Origin: Acidobacteriota bacterium
Lineage (GTDB): Bacteria > Acidobacteriota > Terriglobia > Terriglobales > Acidobacteriaceae
NCBI GenBank assembly: GCA_003225555.1
Contig: QIAM01000021.1
Location: forward strand, 1-62,764
Reading direction: 5' to 3'
Length of the DNA: 62,764 nucleotides
This document shows, piece by piece, positions 42,359 to 51,321 of the stretch (position 1 is the stretch's first letter; the number at the start of each line of letters is the position of its first letter). A program made the position numbers and the translations under genes. The notes beneath the pieces are model-generated. The model saw only the letters and a program-made list of their open reading frames with translations. It did no database searches and had not been told where the DNA came from.

Positions 42359-42799
42359 TTATGGGGAACGTTTGCCCACCGCGTCACGAAACACCTTCAA
42401 ATATTTCTCCGGCAGAGCCGCAACCTTCATGTTTGAATCGGTAACGATGTGTGTGGTCTCGCCTTCCGCCAGCAGTGCGCCGCTATCAGCCCGAACTAAT
42501 TCATATCCAAAATGGACGACCGACTCGCGCACGTTCCTCAGCCGCGTGCGCACCATGACCTCGTCATCGTAGTACACCGGAGCGCGGTAGCGGCACTTCA
42601 CTTCCGCCACGGCGATGAAGCAGTCATCCTCGCGCTCCATGTCGCGATAAGAAAATCCCAACTGTCGCAGGAGTTCCACTCGTCCCACCTCGAACCAGAT
42701 CAGATGATTCGAGTGGTACACCACGCCCATCTGGTCCGTCTCGGCATAACGCACGCGCAGCCGGGTTTCGTTTACTGCCGGAGGATGATTCGAATTCAT
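42359..42799 (-). CDS. Acyl-CoA thioesterase (YbgC/4HBT hotdog fold)
   Basis: A 146-residue hotdog thioesterase: RVRYAETDQMGVVYHSNHLIWFEVGRVELLR carries the catalytic Asp of the YbgC family, and RAPVYYDDEVMVRTRL continues the fold. It hydrolyses short-chain or aromatic acyl-CoA. Its ATG 42799 overlaps the TGA of the upstream enoyl-CoA hydratase gene, so the two are coupled. Confidence 0.9.
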   Translation of the reverse strand: MNSNHPPAVNETRLRVRYAETDQMGVVYHSNHLIWFEVGRVELLRQLGFSYRDMEREDDCFIAVAEVKCRYRAPVYYDDEVMVRTRLRNVRESVVHFGYELVRADSGALLAEGETTHIVTDSNMKVAALPEKYLKVFRDAVGKRSP

Positions 42800-43578
42800 T
42801 TCCCGCTCCACACCGGCCTACGCTTCTCCAGAAACGCCGAGACGCCCTCGCGGAAATCGGCTGTGCTGCGCATGGCGGCATTCTCCCGTACTGCCGCCTC
42901 GATCTGCGCGTCGAGTTCGGCCCGAGCGTGATCGCTGAGCAACTTCTTCGTCGCGAGAAGCGAGGCAGGACTGTTCTCCATCAGCAGCGCGGCCAATGCA
43001 CGGGCCCGTTCCATAAGCTTGTCCGCAGGTACGACTTCATTGACCACTCCCATCCGCGCCGCTTCCTCCGCATCAAAAATTCGTCCCGTCAGCAAGAGGT
43101 CGCGCGCCTGCTTCTCCCCGACCTGGCGCAAAAGAAATGTGGACACGATGGCCGGAACAAAACCGATCCGCATCTCGGTATAGCCAAACTTCGCTTCCGG
43201 CACCGCCAGTGTGAAGTCGCAGAGGAAAGCAAGCCCCGTTCCTCCTGCGACCGCAGCACCGTTGACGGCAGCAATCGTCACCTTCCGAAACTCGTAGAGT
43301 GAGCGGAAGAGCCGCACCATGGTCTCTGAATCTTTCAGATTCTGTTCCGGCGATCGCCCGATCAGCTCCTTCAGATTGTCCAGATCCATCCCGGAACAGA
43401 AGGCTTTCCCCGCGCCAGTCAGGATGAGGACGATCGCATCCGACTTGGCTACCTCGTCAAGCGCCCGCAGCAGATCATCAATCAGTTCGAAGCTGATAGC
43501 GTTGCGCTTCTCGGGCCGGTTCAGCATGATGGTGGCCACGCTGGAGTCGAACGCGAGTTGGATGGTAGTGAAGTTCAT
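42796..43578 (-). CDS. Enoyl-CoA hydratase/isomerase (crotonase family)
   Basis: A 260-residue crotonase. Motifs are IMLNRPEKRNAIS, GAGKAFCSGMDLDNL (oxyanion hole and CoA contact), AAVNGAAVAGGTGLAFLCDFTLA and FGYTEMRIGFVPAIVS. With HMG-CoA lyase and carboxylase genes nearby, a methylglutaconyl-CoA hydratase role in leucine breakdown is possible (inference). The 43597-43740 stretch before it is repeat, so ATG 43578 is the start. Confidence 0.9.
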   Translation of the reverse strand: MNFTTIQLAFDSSVATIMLNRPEKRNAISFELIDDLLRALDEVAKSDAIVLILTGAGKAFCSGMDLDNLKELIGRSPEQNLKDSETMVRLFRSLYEFRKVTIAAVNGAAVAGGTGLAFLCDFTLAVPEAKFGYTEMRIGFVPAIVSTFLLRQVGEKQARDLLLTGRIFDAEEAARMGVVNEVVPADKLMERARALAALLMENSPASLLATKKLLSDHARAELDAQIEAAVRENAAMRSTADFREGVSAFLEKRRPVWSGK

Positions 43579-43596
43579 ACTGACTTTAACGTTCTG

Positions 43597-43740
43597 TCCT
43601 CCAGAGCGAAGGAAATCGTTTCGCGCCTCGCGAAACGATTTACGCAGTCGAAGGACCCCTACCCTCGTCCGTGAAGCTGCTAGGGATGCTTCGACTCCGC
43701 GGAAGATCGATTCGCGATTTTCCGCTCCGCTCAGCATGAC
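43597..43740. repeat. Family C repeat (TTCGACTCCG ... CAGCATGAC)
   Basis: CGAAACGATTT and AAATCGTTTCG words form a hairpin, then GTCGAAGGACCCCTACCC and ATGCTTCGACTCCGCGG, ending CGCTCAGCATGAC. Related sequence occurs at 48747-48835, 53376-53450 and 53553-53615. Confidence 0.6.
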
Positions 43741-43776
43741 AAAGTGCTGCGCGCGGCGCCCTCCCGCATCCGTGTC

Positions 43777-44652
43777 TCAATCCGCCGCGTGCGAACTGCT
43801 GAATTTCGCCCCAATTCCAGCCGTTGCTTTCAGCAGCGCGTCCAGCGGCTTGAGCGCAGGCAACTCCGCACCACGCTGCTTCAGTGTTTCAACAACTCTT
43901 TCCGTCGGAATATTTCCTAGTAAAGCATCCTGCGCAAACGGGCACCCACCCAAGCCGCCGAGCGCGGAATCAAAACGCCGGCAGCCCGCATCGTAAGCCG
44001 CTAAGATCTTCTCCGCCGCTGGCTCGGGACGGCTGTGCAGATGCACTCCAATTTCTAGGTAATCGTACTTGCTGATCACCGCTCCCGCGAGTTCGCTGAT
44101 CTGCTGTGGGCCAGCCATACCGACCGTGTCTGCCAGAGAAATCATCCGCAGGTTCTCGACCTCGAACAATCCAATGGCTTCAATCACCTCATCCACGCTC
44201 CAGGGATCGCCATAAGGGTTGCCGAACGCCATCGAGATGTAGACCACCACGTCGAGTCCTGCATTATCCGCCTTCTTTTGGATCTTCTCGAGTTCGTCGA
44301 GCGCCTCTTCGGGCGACTGGTTCTGGTTCTTGCGCAAGAATGTCTCGGAAATCGAATACGGAAATCCCAGCGTGGTCACAGCATGGGTGGCAATGGCGCG
44401 CTCCGCTCCTCTTTCGTTGACCACGATCCCGATGATTTCCACATCGTCCGGCGGATCAAGTTCTTTCAGAACCTCCTCCGAATCCGCCATCTGAGGCACC
44501 GCTTTCGGCGACACGAACGATACCGCGTCGATATGCTTGAATCCCACACTAGTCAAGGCCCTTAGGTAGTCCACCTTCAAGCCGGCAGGAATCTGCCCCT
44601 GCAGCCCCTGCCAGGCGTCGCGCGGACACTCGACCAGTTTCACTTCAGACAT
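43777..44652 (-). CDS. mvaB: Hydroxymethylglutaryl-CoA lyase
   Basis: HMG-CoA lyase splits HMG-CoA into acetoacetate and acetyl-CoA, the last leucine-breakdown step. The 291-residue TIM barrel begins VKLVECPRDAWQGLQ (the R-D pair of the DRE-type active site, with a two-residue insert), contains GFKHIDAVSFVSPKAVPQMAD, LADTVGMAGP, GVHLHSRP (metal His residues) and the signature GLGGCPFA with the catalytic Cys. It is cotranscribed with the carboxylase gene upstream (gap about 100 bp). Confidence 0.9.
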   Translation of the reverse strand: MSEVKLVECPRDAWQGLQGQIPAGLKVDYLRALTSVGFKHIDAVSFVSPKAVPQMADSEEVLKELDPPDDVEIIGIVVNERGAERAIATHAVTTLGFPYSISETFLRKNQNQSPEEALDELEKIQKKADNAGLDVVVYISMAFGNPYGDPWSVDEVIEAIGLFEVENLRMISLADTVGMAGPQQISELAGAVISKYDYLEIGVHLHSRPEPAAEKILAAYDAGCRRFDSALGGLGGCPFAQDALLGNIPTERVVETLKQRGAELPALKPLDALLKATAGIGAKFSSSHAAD

Positions 44653-44753
44653 ACAGAATCTCAGCCACGGATTAGCATGGATTTTCGCGGATCGAAAACG
44701 GCATTGGCTTTTCTCTATCAGTATTCATCCGTGCAAATCTGTGGCAAAAGAAG

Positions 44754-46463
44754 TTACGTTTGCAGCACTCCCACCTTGAACTCCGCCACATCCGGATTCA
44801 GAGCAGCCGCTTCCAGCGCCTGCGTGATCGCCTCCCGCGTCTCAATTGGATCGATAATCTTGTCAATCCACAAGCGCGCCGCCCCATAGCGCGGATCGGT
44901 CTGCTCGTCGTAGGTGCGCTTCACCGATTCGTAGAGTTCTTTCCGTTCTTCTTCACTCAACTTCTTCCCACCGCGCTCCAGTTGCTTCACCTTAATCTCA
45001 ACCAAAGTTCCCGCCGCAGAGTCGCCACTCATCACGGCGTATCGCGCCGTCGGCCACGCAAACACAAATCGCGGATCGTAAGCCTTCCCGCACATCGCAT
45101 AGTGTCCCGCGCCAAACGATCCGCCCACGATCACCGTGATCTTCGGCACCACCGAGTTCGAGACCGCATTCACCATCTTCGCGCCCGCCTTGATGATGCC
45201 GCTCCATTCCGCGTCCCGGCCCACCATGAATCCGTTCACGTCGTGGAAAAATACCAGCGGGATCAAATTCTGGTTGCAGTCCATGATGAACCGGGCAGCC
45301 TTCTCGGCAGACTCGGTATAAATCACTCCGCCAAATTCGATTCGCTTATGACCTTCATGGTCGGTCTGCTGCGCGTGCAGTTTCTGGTTGGCCACGATTC
45401 CCACAGCAAAGCCGCCGATGCGCCCGTAACCACAGATTAGCGTCTTGCCATACTCCGCCTTGTATTCGTCGAAACGGCTGCCATCGAGCACACGCGCCAG
45501 AATCTCTTTCATGTCGTAAGGCCGCGCCGGCGACGAGTCGTAGATGCCGTAAATTTCCTCCGCAGCCAGCGTCGGTTCCACGGGCTTCTTGCGATCCCAC
45601 GGAGAAAGCCGCCGGTAGCCCCACTTCTCAACGATCGACCGGATCCGCGTAATGCAAGCTTCGTCGTTCGGTTCGTGGAAATCGATTGTCCCACTAATGC
45701 TCGAATGCATGGCCGCCCCGCCAAGTTCCTCTGCCGAAACTTTCTGCCCGATAGCCGCCTGCACCAGCGCCGGCCCCGCCAAAAACAAGCCGCTGCCGTC
45801 CGTCATCAACACGTGATCGCACATCACCGGCAGATATCCGCCACCCGCCACACACATCCCCATGATCGCCGCAATTTGCGAAATACCCATCGCCGACATC
45901 ACCGCATTGTTGCGGAAGACGCGTCCAAAATCGTCCGTATCAGGAAAAACATCCTCCTGTAGCGGCAGAAATACGCCTGCGGAATCGACCAGGTAGATCG
46001 TAGGAATACGGTTCTCGATGGCAATGTTCTGCGCCCGAATCACCTTCTTCGCGGTCATAGGAAAAAATGCGCCCGCCTTGACCGTGGCGTCGTTGACGAT
46101 GATCATCACCATCCGCGTGTGAATCCGCGCCAGGCCGGTGATCACTCCCGCGGCCGGTGCGCCCCCCCAATCCTCATACATGCCGTGCGCCGCGTAGATT
46201 CCAAGCTCAAAAAAGCTGCCCGGATCAACCAGTTTCTCAACGCGCTCGCGTGCGGTCATCCGTCCCTTGGCATGCTGGCTTTCGATTGCTTTAGGTCCAC
46301 CGCCCTCGCAGATCTTCTCTCCTTCATTACGCACCTGGGACATCAAGTCCGCCAAGAATCGCATGTTGGCCTCGAAGCGCGCCGACGTGGGATCGACCTT
46401 GGTCGCGAGGGCGTTCGACGGCGCGGATGCGGTCTGTGTGGGGGCCTCGTTGCGGTCAGGCAT
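44754..46463 (-). CDS. Acyl-CoA carboxylase carboxyltransferase subunit (methylcrotonyl-CoA carboxylase beta type)
   Basis: A 569-residue biotin-dependent carboxyltransferase with two crotonase-like halves. Motifs are AKGRMTARERVEKLVDPGSFFELGIYA, GAFFPMTAKKVIRAQNIA, YLVDSAGVFLPLQ, VAGGGYLPVMCDHVLM, and the C-terminal IVGGSFGAGHYAMCGKAYDPRF. The fit to the MCC beta subunit is supported by the downstream HMG-CoA lyase gene. The alpha (biotin) subunit is not in the window. ATG 46463; upstream codons belong to the crotonase pseudogene. Confidence 0.9.
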   Translation of the reverse strand: MPDRNEAPTQTASAPSNALATKVDPTSARFEANMRFLADLMSQVRNEGEKICEGGGPKAIESQHAKGRMTARERVEKLVDPGSFFELGIYAAHGMYEDWGGAPAAGVITGLARIHTRMVMIIVNDATVKAGAFFPMTAKKVIRAQNIAIENRIPTIYLVDSAGVFLPLQEDVFPDTDDFGRVFRNNAVMSAMGISQIAAIMGMCVAGGGYLPVMCDHVLMTDGSGLFLAGPALVQAAIGQKVSAEELGGAAMHSSISGTIDFHEPNDEACITRIRSIVEKWGYRRLSPWDRKKPVEPTLAAEEIYGIYDSSPARPYDMKEILARVLDGSRFDEYKAEYGKTLICGYGRIGGFAVGIVANQKLHAQQTDHEGHKRIEFGGVIYTESAEKAARFIMDCNQNLIPLVFFHDVNGFMVGRDAEWSGIIKAGAKMVNAVSNSVVPKITVIVGGSFGAGHYAMCGKAYDPRFVFAWPTARYAVMSGDSAAGTLVEIKVKQLERGGKKLSEEERKELYESVKRTYDEQTDPRYGAARLWIDKIIDPIETREAITQALEAAALNPDVAEFKVGVLQT

Positions 46464-46521
46464 GGCTGAAGGGAGCGGACTGTTTACGGTATACCAGCCA
46501 AGCAGAGACGCGCAAACGGGA

Positions 46522-47128
46522 CTACCGAATAGAAGAATTTTGAGTCCTCGGGGACCTGGCTCGCCGTGTAGCCTCTCCGACCGGATCGTCCACAACGGCA
46601 TCCACCAGCCCCATCCGCAACGCCTGACGCGCATTGACTTTCTCCGCCCCGACGAACATTTCGAATGCTCGCGCTTTGCCAATCAGCCGCGGCAGTCGCT
46701 GCGTTCCGCCCCATCCGGTGATCAGCCCCAATGCCGCTCCTCGATGGCCGAAGATCGTGTGAGGCGATGCAATCCGCCGGTAGCAAGCCAGCGCCAGGTC
46801 AAGCCCTCCGCCCATGCAGTAACCGGATACCGCGGTGTACACCGGTGCAGGGAACGGTTCAATCGACTGCATCCGTGCCTGCCCCATCTTTGAGAACTCA
46901 TAACCTGACAACGCGCTCAGCGGCCGCGACCTCTTCGAGTTTTGCGCCGCCGAGAAAATTTGTCATTGCCCGTTATCACCAGCGACTGCCTTTTCGCAGC
47001 CAGCTCGTGGAGCACCGCAGTCAGAGCCAGAACGCACTCCCGGCTCAGCCGGTTTGTTCCGTCCGCGGACTGAAGTCGCAGGACGAGTACATCCTGTTGA
47101 TAGCGAGTTGGAAGTATGAGCCAGACAT
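46522..47128 (-). pseudogene. Decayed enoyl-CoA hydratase (two frameshifts)
   Basis: Pieces in three frames join into one crotonase: SGSYFQLAI from ATG 47128, then QQDVLVLRLQSADGTNRLSR through SLVITGNDKF, then FSAAQNSKRS through VSGYCMGGGLDLALACYRRI and GHRGAALGLITGWGGTQRLPRL to the stop at 46522. One break is near 47100; the other is in an A/T run at 46955-46961. Catalytic-loop residues survive. It lies directly before the carboxylase gene and was probably once part of the pathway. Confidence 0.7.
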
Positions 47129-47213
47129 CGACGCAAGAACTCGGTGGATTCCGGCAAGTGCTTCGTAGACCCTCGGCAGGCTGCAGCTGCCCCGATTTGC
47201 GATCTTAAGTTGT

Positions 47214-47280
47214 GAAAGGGCGCGGCTTTTTAGCCGCGCCGTAGGTGCCGCAAAATCAGCCGCGGCTTTAGCCGCTGGAG
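47214..47280. repeat. Twin-hairpin repeat, family B, copy 3
   Basis: GGCGCGGC-TTTTTA-GCCGCGCC, then GCGGC-TTTA-GCCGC. Pairing is kept relative to the copies at 35091 and 42234. No terminal inverted repeats like those at 42198 were seen. Confidence 0.65.
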
Positions 47281-47325
47281 GCAACGCTCGGCGGAGGAGA
47301 GTAAGTTCCTCCTCCCGGAGTGAGC

Positions 47326-48057
47326 TCAAGATTTTCTCTCCACCCATTCCGCCAGCCGGCAGCCCTCTTCTTCCAGCAGAAAAGTCCCCACCCCGAAGCA
47401 GTCGCCAAATATCCGGTGTGATTCCGCATCACGCGCCGCGCGCGAAATCCATTGCCGGCCGACTTCGTACTGCGCCGCCGTAAACCATTTCTGCGGCAGA
47501 ACTTCCACCAATCCCGCCTGCAGATAGAAGACAAACAGAGCGAATGCCGGATCGTCCTTGGACAGCGCTTTGTAGCTGGTGGGAGCGATCAATTCGTCGA
47601 CCGCAGCGAATTCTTGGGGAACCTCGATCTTATGCATGCCCGGCCCTAACGCAAGCGGCACTTCGAAGTCCGCGACCGGCGCGGTCGTTGCATAAATGCG
47701 ATCGCTCGACGGCTTGAACCATCCGGCAACCTCAGCCAGATCGAAGGCCTTAAGCTGGTCGGGATCAAAACAAATCAGGCGAATGCTGCGTCCTTCCGGA
47801 CACCAGATCCCGAGATAATTTGGCGGTACAAGAAACGGCCGGCAGTAAGTATTCAACGCCAGCCGCGGTTGTTCAGGCTCCTGCTCATGCCCTAGCGTAA
47901 CCAGGTATCCCACCGGCCCCTGTTCGCCATGATGGGTCCATGTAAAGCGCTGGCCGGAAAGAGACCGAAACGCGGGAAAGCTATTCCAGTACCAGGGTGA
48001 AGGACCAACGGTTCGTTCCAGTTGCTGGCGAATTGCGGAGAGGTTGGGAGTCGGCAT
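47326..48057 (-). CDS. Conserved protein of unknown function
   Basis: A 243-residue soluble protein with many aromatic residues. Segments such as WYWNSFPAFRSLSGQRFTW, NYLGIWCPEGRSIRLICFDP and FGVGTFLLEEEGCRLAEWVE look structured. Three or four Cys are present but no known motif. It has no signal peptide. Neighbours are catabolic genes, but I cannot connect it to them. Confidence 0.6.
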   Translation of the reverse strand: MPTPNLSAIRQQLERTVGPSPWYWNSFPAFRSLSGQRFTWTHHGEQGPVGYLVTLGHEQEPEQPRLALNTYCRPFLVPPNYLGIWCPEGRSIRLICFDPDQLKAFDLAEVAGWFKPSSDRIYATTAPVADFEVPLALGPGMHKIEVPQEFAAVDELIAPTSYKALSKDDPAFALFVFYLQAGLVEVLPQKWFTAAQYEVGRQWISRAARDAESHRIFGDCFGVGTFLLEEEGCRLAEWVERKS

Positions 48058-48108
48058 GCAGTGACGAGAATTTCAAGTTCCGTTTCGATTCGGCGGCAGC
48101 CATGCTCA

Positions 48109-48157
48109 TGTGGGGACAACCGCCCTCGGCTATCCGGCCGGGCAAAGCCCGGCTATT
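48109..48157. repeat. Twin-hairpin repeat, family A
   Basis: On the minus strand: GCCGGGC-TTT-GCCCGGC, then GGATAGCC-GAGGGC-GGTTGTCC, paired through two G-T wobbles. It lies just downstream of the B12-binding gene. Confidence 0.75.
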
Positions 48158-48241
48158 GCGTGCTCATTACCTCGAATGTTGAGAGACGACGCGACCGAAG
48201 TTTGCCTGAGATACATGAACTGCACCGCGAAAACTCCTCCG

Positions 48242-48667
48242 CTATCCTCCCGCCGGAACGCCTTGGCCTTTAACATTAGTGCGGATGAACTTCACGATGT
48301 CGTCCATCGCCGTTCCCGGCTGGAAGATCGCCGCCACACCCGCCTTCTTCAGCCCATCCACATCCTGATCGGGAATAATCCCGCCCACCAGCACAATCAC
48401 ATCGTCCATCTTGTTCTGCTTCAACAACTCCATCACGCGCGGCACGATGGCATTGTGCGCCCCCGACAGAATCGACAGCCCAATCACCTGCACATCTTCC
48501 TGCAGCGCAGCACTGACAATCATCTCCGGCGTCTGCCGCAGCCCGGTATAGATGACTTCCATGCCAGCATCGCGCAGCGCCCGGGCAATCACCTTGGCGC
48601 CGCGATCATGCCCGTCAAGCCCGGGCTTGGCTACAAGAACACGAATCTTGGCATCAGCCATCGACAT
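48242..48667 (-). CDS. Methylmalonyl-CoA mutase small (B12-binding) subunit
   Basis: A 141-residue free-standing cobalamin-binding domain. The B12 signature DxHxxG is in [17 protein letters not shown], followed by SILSGAH and [13 protein letters not shown], the lower-axial-ligand and nucleotide-tail pocket. Such free domains pair with a catalytic subunit to form MCM; the candidate is the 598-residue subunit at 51453-53249, separated by four unrelated genes. The start may be ATG 48667 or 48661. Confidence 0.9.
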   Translation of the reverse strand: MSMADAKIRVLVAKPGLDGHDRGAKVIARALRDAGMEVIYTGLRQTPEMIVSAALQEDVQVIGLSILSGAHNAIVPRVMELLKQNKMDDVIVLVGGIIPDQDVDGLKKAGVAAIFQPGTAMDDIVKFIRTNVKGQGVPAGG

Positions 48668-48673
48668 TCATTT

Positions 48674-48835
48674 AACCACAGAGGCCACAGGGGATCACAG
48701 GGAAACGCGGGTAGCGTGCGCTCTGGATCCCGGCGATCGTCCCATATTGAAGGGCGTCATCCTAAGCGCAGCCGTTCTTCAGGCGGACCGAAGAGCCTGC
48801 CCTGAACGAAGTCGAAGGGATCTCGCGAGCATCGC
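48674..48835. repeat. Family D fragment followed by a family C repeat
   Basis: ACCACAGAGGCCACAGGGGATCACAGGG at 48675 is a family D word. ATCCTAAGCGCAGCCG and GCCTGCCCTGAACGAAGTCGAAGGGATC at 48755-48825 are family C. The same order (D then C) is found nested inside truA. Nothing else was seen in the 228-bp gap to the AlkA gene. Confidence 0.5.
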
Positions 48836-48895
48836 CACCACAGTCTAGATGCAAAAGTGCACCATCACCCGGACCGCTGTACGTCGTCTGCGCGG

Positions 48896-49567
48896 TTAAA
48901 GGGTTCTGACGTCCAAACTCTTCCACAAGTACCAGCAAGCCACACTGCGGTAAGGCTCCCAGCACTTCGCGATCTTCTCCATCTGCTCCGGAGTCGGCAG
49001 CTTGATCTTCCGCGGACGTCCCTTCTTCGCAGATTTCTTGGTCCCATTCTTCTTCGCCGGCGCCTTCGCCCGCTGCACATCGAGATAATGCTTATACATC
49101 GCCATGCGTACCCCAAAATCACCCGTTGGCAGCACGTTCGGGCGCCTGAGCGTGAACATGAGAAACATTTGCGCGGTCCAGACGCCAATCCCTTTGACCT
49201 GCGTCAAGTGCTCAATGATTTCCTTGTCCGGCAAGTCAGGCAGCTTTGCAAAGTCCAGTAGTCTGGATACCGTCTTCTCCGCCAGGTCCTTTAGATATGC
49301 CGACTTTTGTTTTGACAAACCCACGCTTCGCATTTGTTCGCCGCTGAGTTTGAGAATTCCCTGGGGTGTGAGCGGCTCTCCCGCGAGCGCGGCAAACCGC
49401 TTGAAGATGGTCACCGCTGCCTTCCCATTCAACTGCTGATAGACAATCGCCTCCGCCAGGCTGTGAAACTCAGGAGGTCCAAACTCCATGCGGCAAGGTC
49501 CCAGGCGTTCGATGATGGCGCGCATCACGGGATCAGCTTTCTTGAGGTGTCTAAGGGCGCTCCGCAT
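48896..49567 (-). CDS. DNA-3-methyladenine glycosylase II (AlkA-like)
   Basis: A 223-residue HhH-GPD glycosylase of alkylation repair. The helix-hairpin-helix is LTQVKGIGVWTAQMFLMF and the catalytic Asp lies in LPTGDFGVRMAMYKHY. A Lys-rich insert (about 170-200, AKKNGTKKSAKKGRPRK) between the HhH and the C-terminal WEPYRSVACWYLW is unusual and may bind DNA. ATG 49567 is chosen over 49597. Confidence 0.9.
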   Translation of the reverse strand: MRSALRHLKKADPVMRAIIERLGPCRMEFGPPEFHSLAEAIVYQQLNGKAAVTIFKRFAALAGEPLTPQGILKLSGEQMRSVGLSKQKSAYLKDLAEKTVSRLLDFAKLPDLPDKEIIEHLTQVKGIGVWTAQMFLMFTLRRPNVLPTGDFGVRMAMYKHYLDVQRAKAPAKKNGTKKSAKKGRPRKIKLPTPEQMEKIAKCWEPYRSVACWYLWKSLDVRTL

Positions 49568-49630
49568 GCTTCCTACGTGTACCACAAGAGCCGCCAAAAA
49601 GGCGAATAAAAAACGAATCGCAACTGACAG

Positions 49631-49711
49631 TCAACGATTGTTATCGTCAGACCACCCGGCAGTGCCGAGGTCCGCCGTGGCCAGAATCCGCAGGACTTCC
49701 CGCCGCTCAAT
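49631..49711 (-). pseudogene. Possible relic of a Tat-exported protein start
   Basis: The minus strand reads IERREVLRILATADLGTAGW, then SDDNNR and TGA. ERREVLRILATA is a Tat-like or twin-Arg signal start as in gluconate 2-dehydrogenase subunit 3 proteins. The expected start codon is ATT at 49711 and only 25 codons remain. Judged a relic; may be chance. Confidence 0.25.
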
Positions 49712-49749
49712 GCCTTGTTCCGCCTTGATTGATCTGCCTTGGAACCCCT

Positions 49750-50694
49750 CTACGTGGAGAGAAAACCTACTGTCTTCTCCACCAATTCCGCCGTCGCCTT
49801 GTACGGATCGCCGGGCGCATCGTACTCGATTGAACAATACCCCTTGTATCCGTGCTTTTTCAGAATCCCAAACGTCCGCGCCAGATCCACGCGCGTGGCT
49901 TTACCTTGCTGGTTGACCTCGCCACCTTTCACGTGGCAGATGCCATAGGCATGCGCGAACATCGCGTCAATCGCGCGGTATGCATAGTCCGCGTCATGTG
50001 CGTTGAGTGTGTTACCGAAATCCGGCAGCGCATGCAGCCATGGACTGTTCACTTTTTCGATTACCTTTGCCAGAAAAAACGGATCCTCGCTCACCGGATT
50101 ATCATTTTCCAAATGCACGACTACATTCTTCGACGACGCGTAATCCACCACCTGACGCAAGCTCTCCGTTAGACGCTCGGCATCGGGCTTCGTATCCTTT
50201 GCCCCTGGAATGTTGGTGCGAACACTCGGCGACCCGATCCCCACCGCCACATCGATCCAATGTTTGCCGAAGGCGATAGCCTTCTCGCGTTCGGCACGGT
50301 CTGCCGCATAAGGACTGTATTCTCCATCGACTGCGATGTTCGCCACTCCTGCGTCAGCCTTCTCCACCGCCGCCCGAAACTCCGCTAGGTACTTCGCGTC
50401 AGTCGACGGGAAGTGCGCCGACCACGACTCGATCCTGTGGACATTGAATTTCTCCCCGACGTGCGCGGCGAAATCCTTCAACTCAACTGCCGGATTGCCG
50501 GGCTTGTGCCATTCTCCCGCGATGAACTCGCGGAAAGGATAGGAAGCGACCGCCACGCGTTCGCGCGGCGCGGAAGGAAACTTGACGGAAGGTTGAGACG
50601 TTGTCGTTGCGCGGGACGAAGCCGGCACGAGCCACATTCCTGCCGCCGCACCTGCTCCGTGTGCCAGAAACCGTCTGCGTGTCGTGCCAATCAT
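49750..50694 (-). CDS. Tat-exported sugar phosphate isomerase/epimerase-like TIM barrel
   Basis: A 314-residue xylose-isomerase-like (AP endonuclease 2 fold) protein. The N-terminus TTRRRFLAHGAGAAAGMWLVP is a twin-arginine signal. Metal-site segments include VHLENDNPVSEDP, ALPDFGNTLN, HAYGICHVKGGEVN and CSIEYDAPGDPY. These proteins are frequent in acidobacteria and planctomycetes near sugar oxidoreductases; the substrate is unknown. Confidence 0.85.
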   Translation of the reverse strand: MIGTTRRRFLAHGAGAAAGMWLVPASSRATTTSQPSVKFPSAPRERVAVASYPFREFIAGEWHKPGNPAVELKDFAAHVGEKFNVHRIESWSAHFPSTDAKYLAEFRAAVEKADAGVANIAVDGEYSPYAADRAEREKAIAFGKHWIDVAVGIGSPSVRTNIPGAKDTKPDAERLTESLRQVVDYASSKNVVVHLENDNPVSEDPFFLAKVIEKVNSPWLHALPDFGNTLNAHDADYAYRAIDAMFAHAYGICHVKGGEVNQQGKATRVDLARTFGILKKHGYKGYCSIEYDAPGDPYKATAELVEKTVGFLST

Positions 50695-50745
50695 GCGCGC
50701 CAGTTTAGCAGAGGTTGATCCGGTGACGCGCGAAGCTATCTACTT

Positions 50746-51321
50746 TCAGGAGTTCCCCTTGGCTGCCGGAAGCGCAAAACCGATCCGCTCGCGCGGTTCC
50801 TCTTCCGGAGTCATGAGCTCCCGGATCGCATCGATGAGGTCTTGAATTGTGTCATCGTGCGACTCCATGCGTTTCTCCAGCTCATCGACCTTGGACGCTA
50901 GCCGCCGGTTCGTTGCCAGCACCTCGCGCAATCGAACGAACGCTCGCACCACAAACACGCTCATCTGCACCGCGCGCTCAGAATTGAGCACGGTCGCAGC
51001 CATGATGGCTCCGTGCTCGGTGAATACATTAGGCAGATATCTTCTTCCGCCGCTGCCTTTTTTTGAGGTTGCAATTTGCAACCTCAAAATCTTGTGTTCT
51101 TTGCGTGTGAGCTGGAACATGAAATCGGACGGAAATCGTTCCTGATTCCGTTTGACTTGCTGATTCAAACGTTTCACTGGCACGCCATAGAGGGCTGCTA
51201 GGTCCGCGTCGAGAATGACTCTTCGATGACGAAGAAAGAAGATTCGCGATTCCACCGAGAACGCGGGTGTCCCAGGGCTTCTAGGCATACTCAGTAACTT
51301 TGCTTCTATCTGCTTTTTCAT
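50746..51321 (-). CDS. ORF6N-domain DNA-binding protein with a palindrome in its own coding sequence
   Basis: A 191-residue protein. Residues 20-115 carry the ORF6N domain (IFFLRHRRVILDADLAALYGVPVKRLNQQVKRN, FPSDFMFQLTRKEH, RRYLPNVFTEHGAIMAATVLNSERAVQMSVFVVRAFVRLRE), and a coiled coil follows (120-165). ORF6N/KilA-N proteins are phage- or plasmid-type regulators. The start at 51321 abuts a 29-bp palindrome; the same palindrome recurs within codons 78-87. ATG 51288 (MPRSPG) is an alternative start. It lies between unrelated genes, suggesting transfer. Confidence 0.85.
   Translation of the reverse strand: MKKQIEAKLLSMPRSPGTPAFSVESRIFFLRHRRVILDADLAALYGVPVKRLNQQVKRNQERFPSDFMFQLTRKEHKILRLQIATSKKGSGGRRYLPNVFTEHGAIMAATVLNSERAVQMSVFVVRAFVRLREVLATNRRLASKVDELEKRMESHDDTIQDLIDAIRELMTPEEEPRERIGFALPAAKGNS
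51061..51089. repeat. 29-bp perfect palindrome inside the ORF6N gene
   Basis: TTTTGAGGTTGCAA, one central T, and TTGCAACCTCAAAA form perfect 14-bp arms. On the coding strand it encodes ILRLQIATSK (codons 78-87). An almost identical copy lies 260 bp away at the gene start. Confidence 0.9.
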
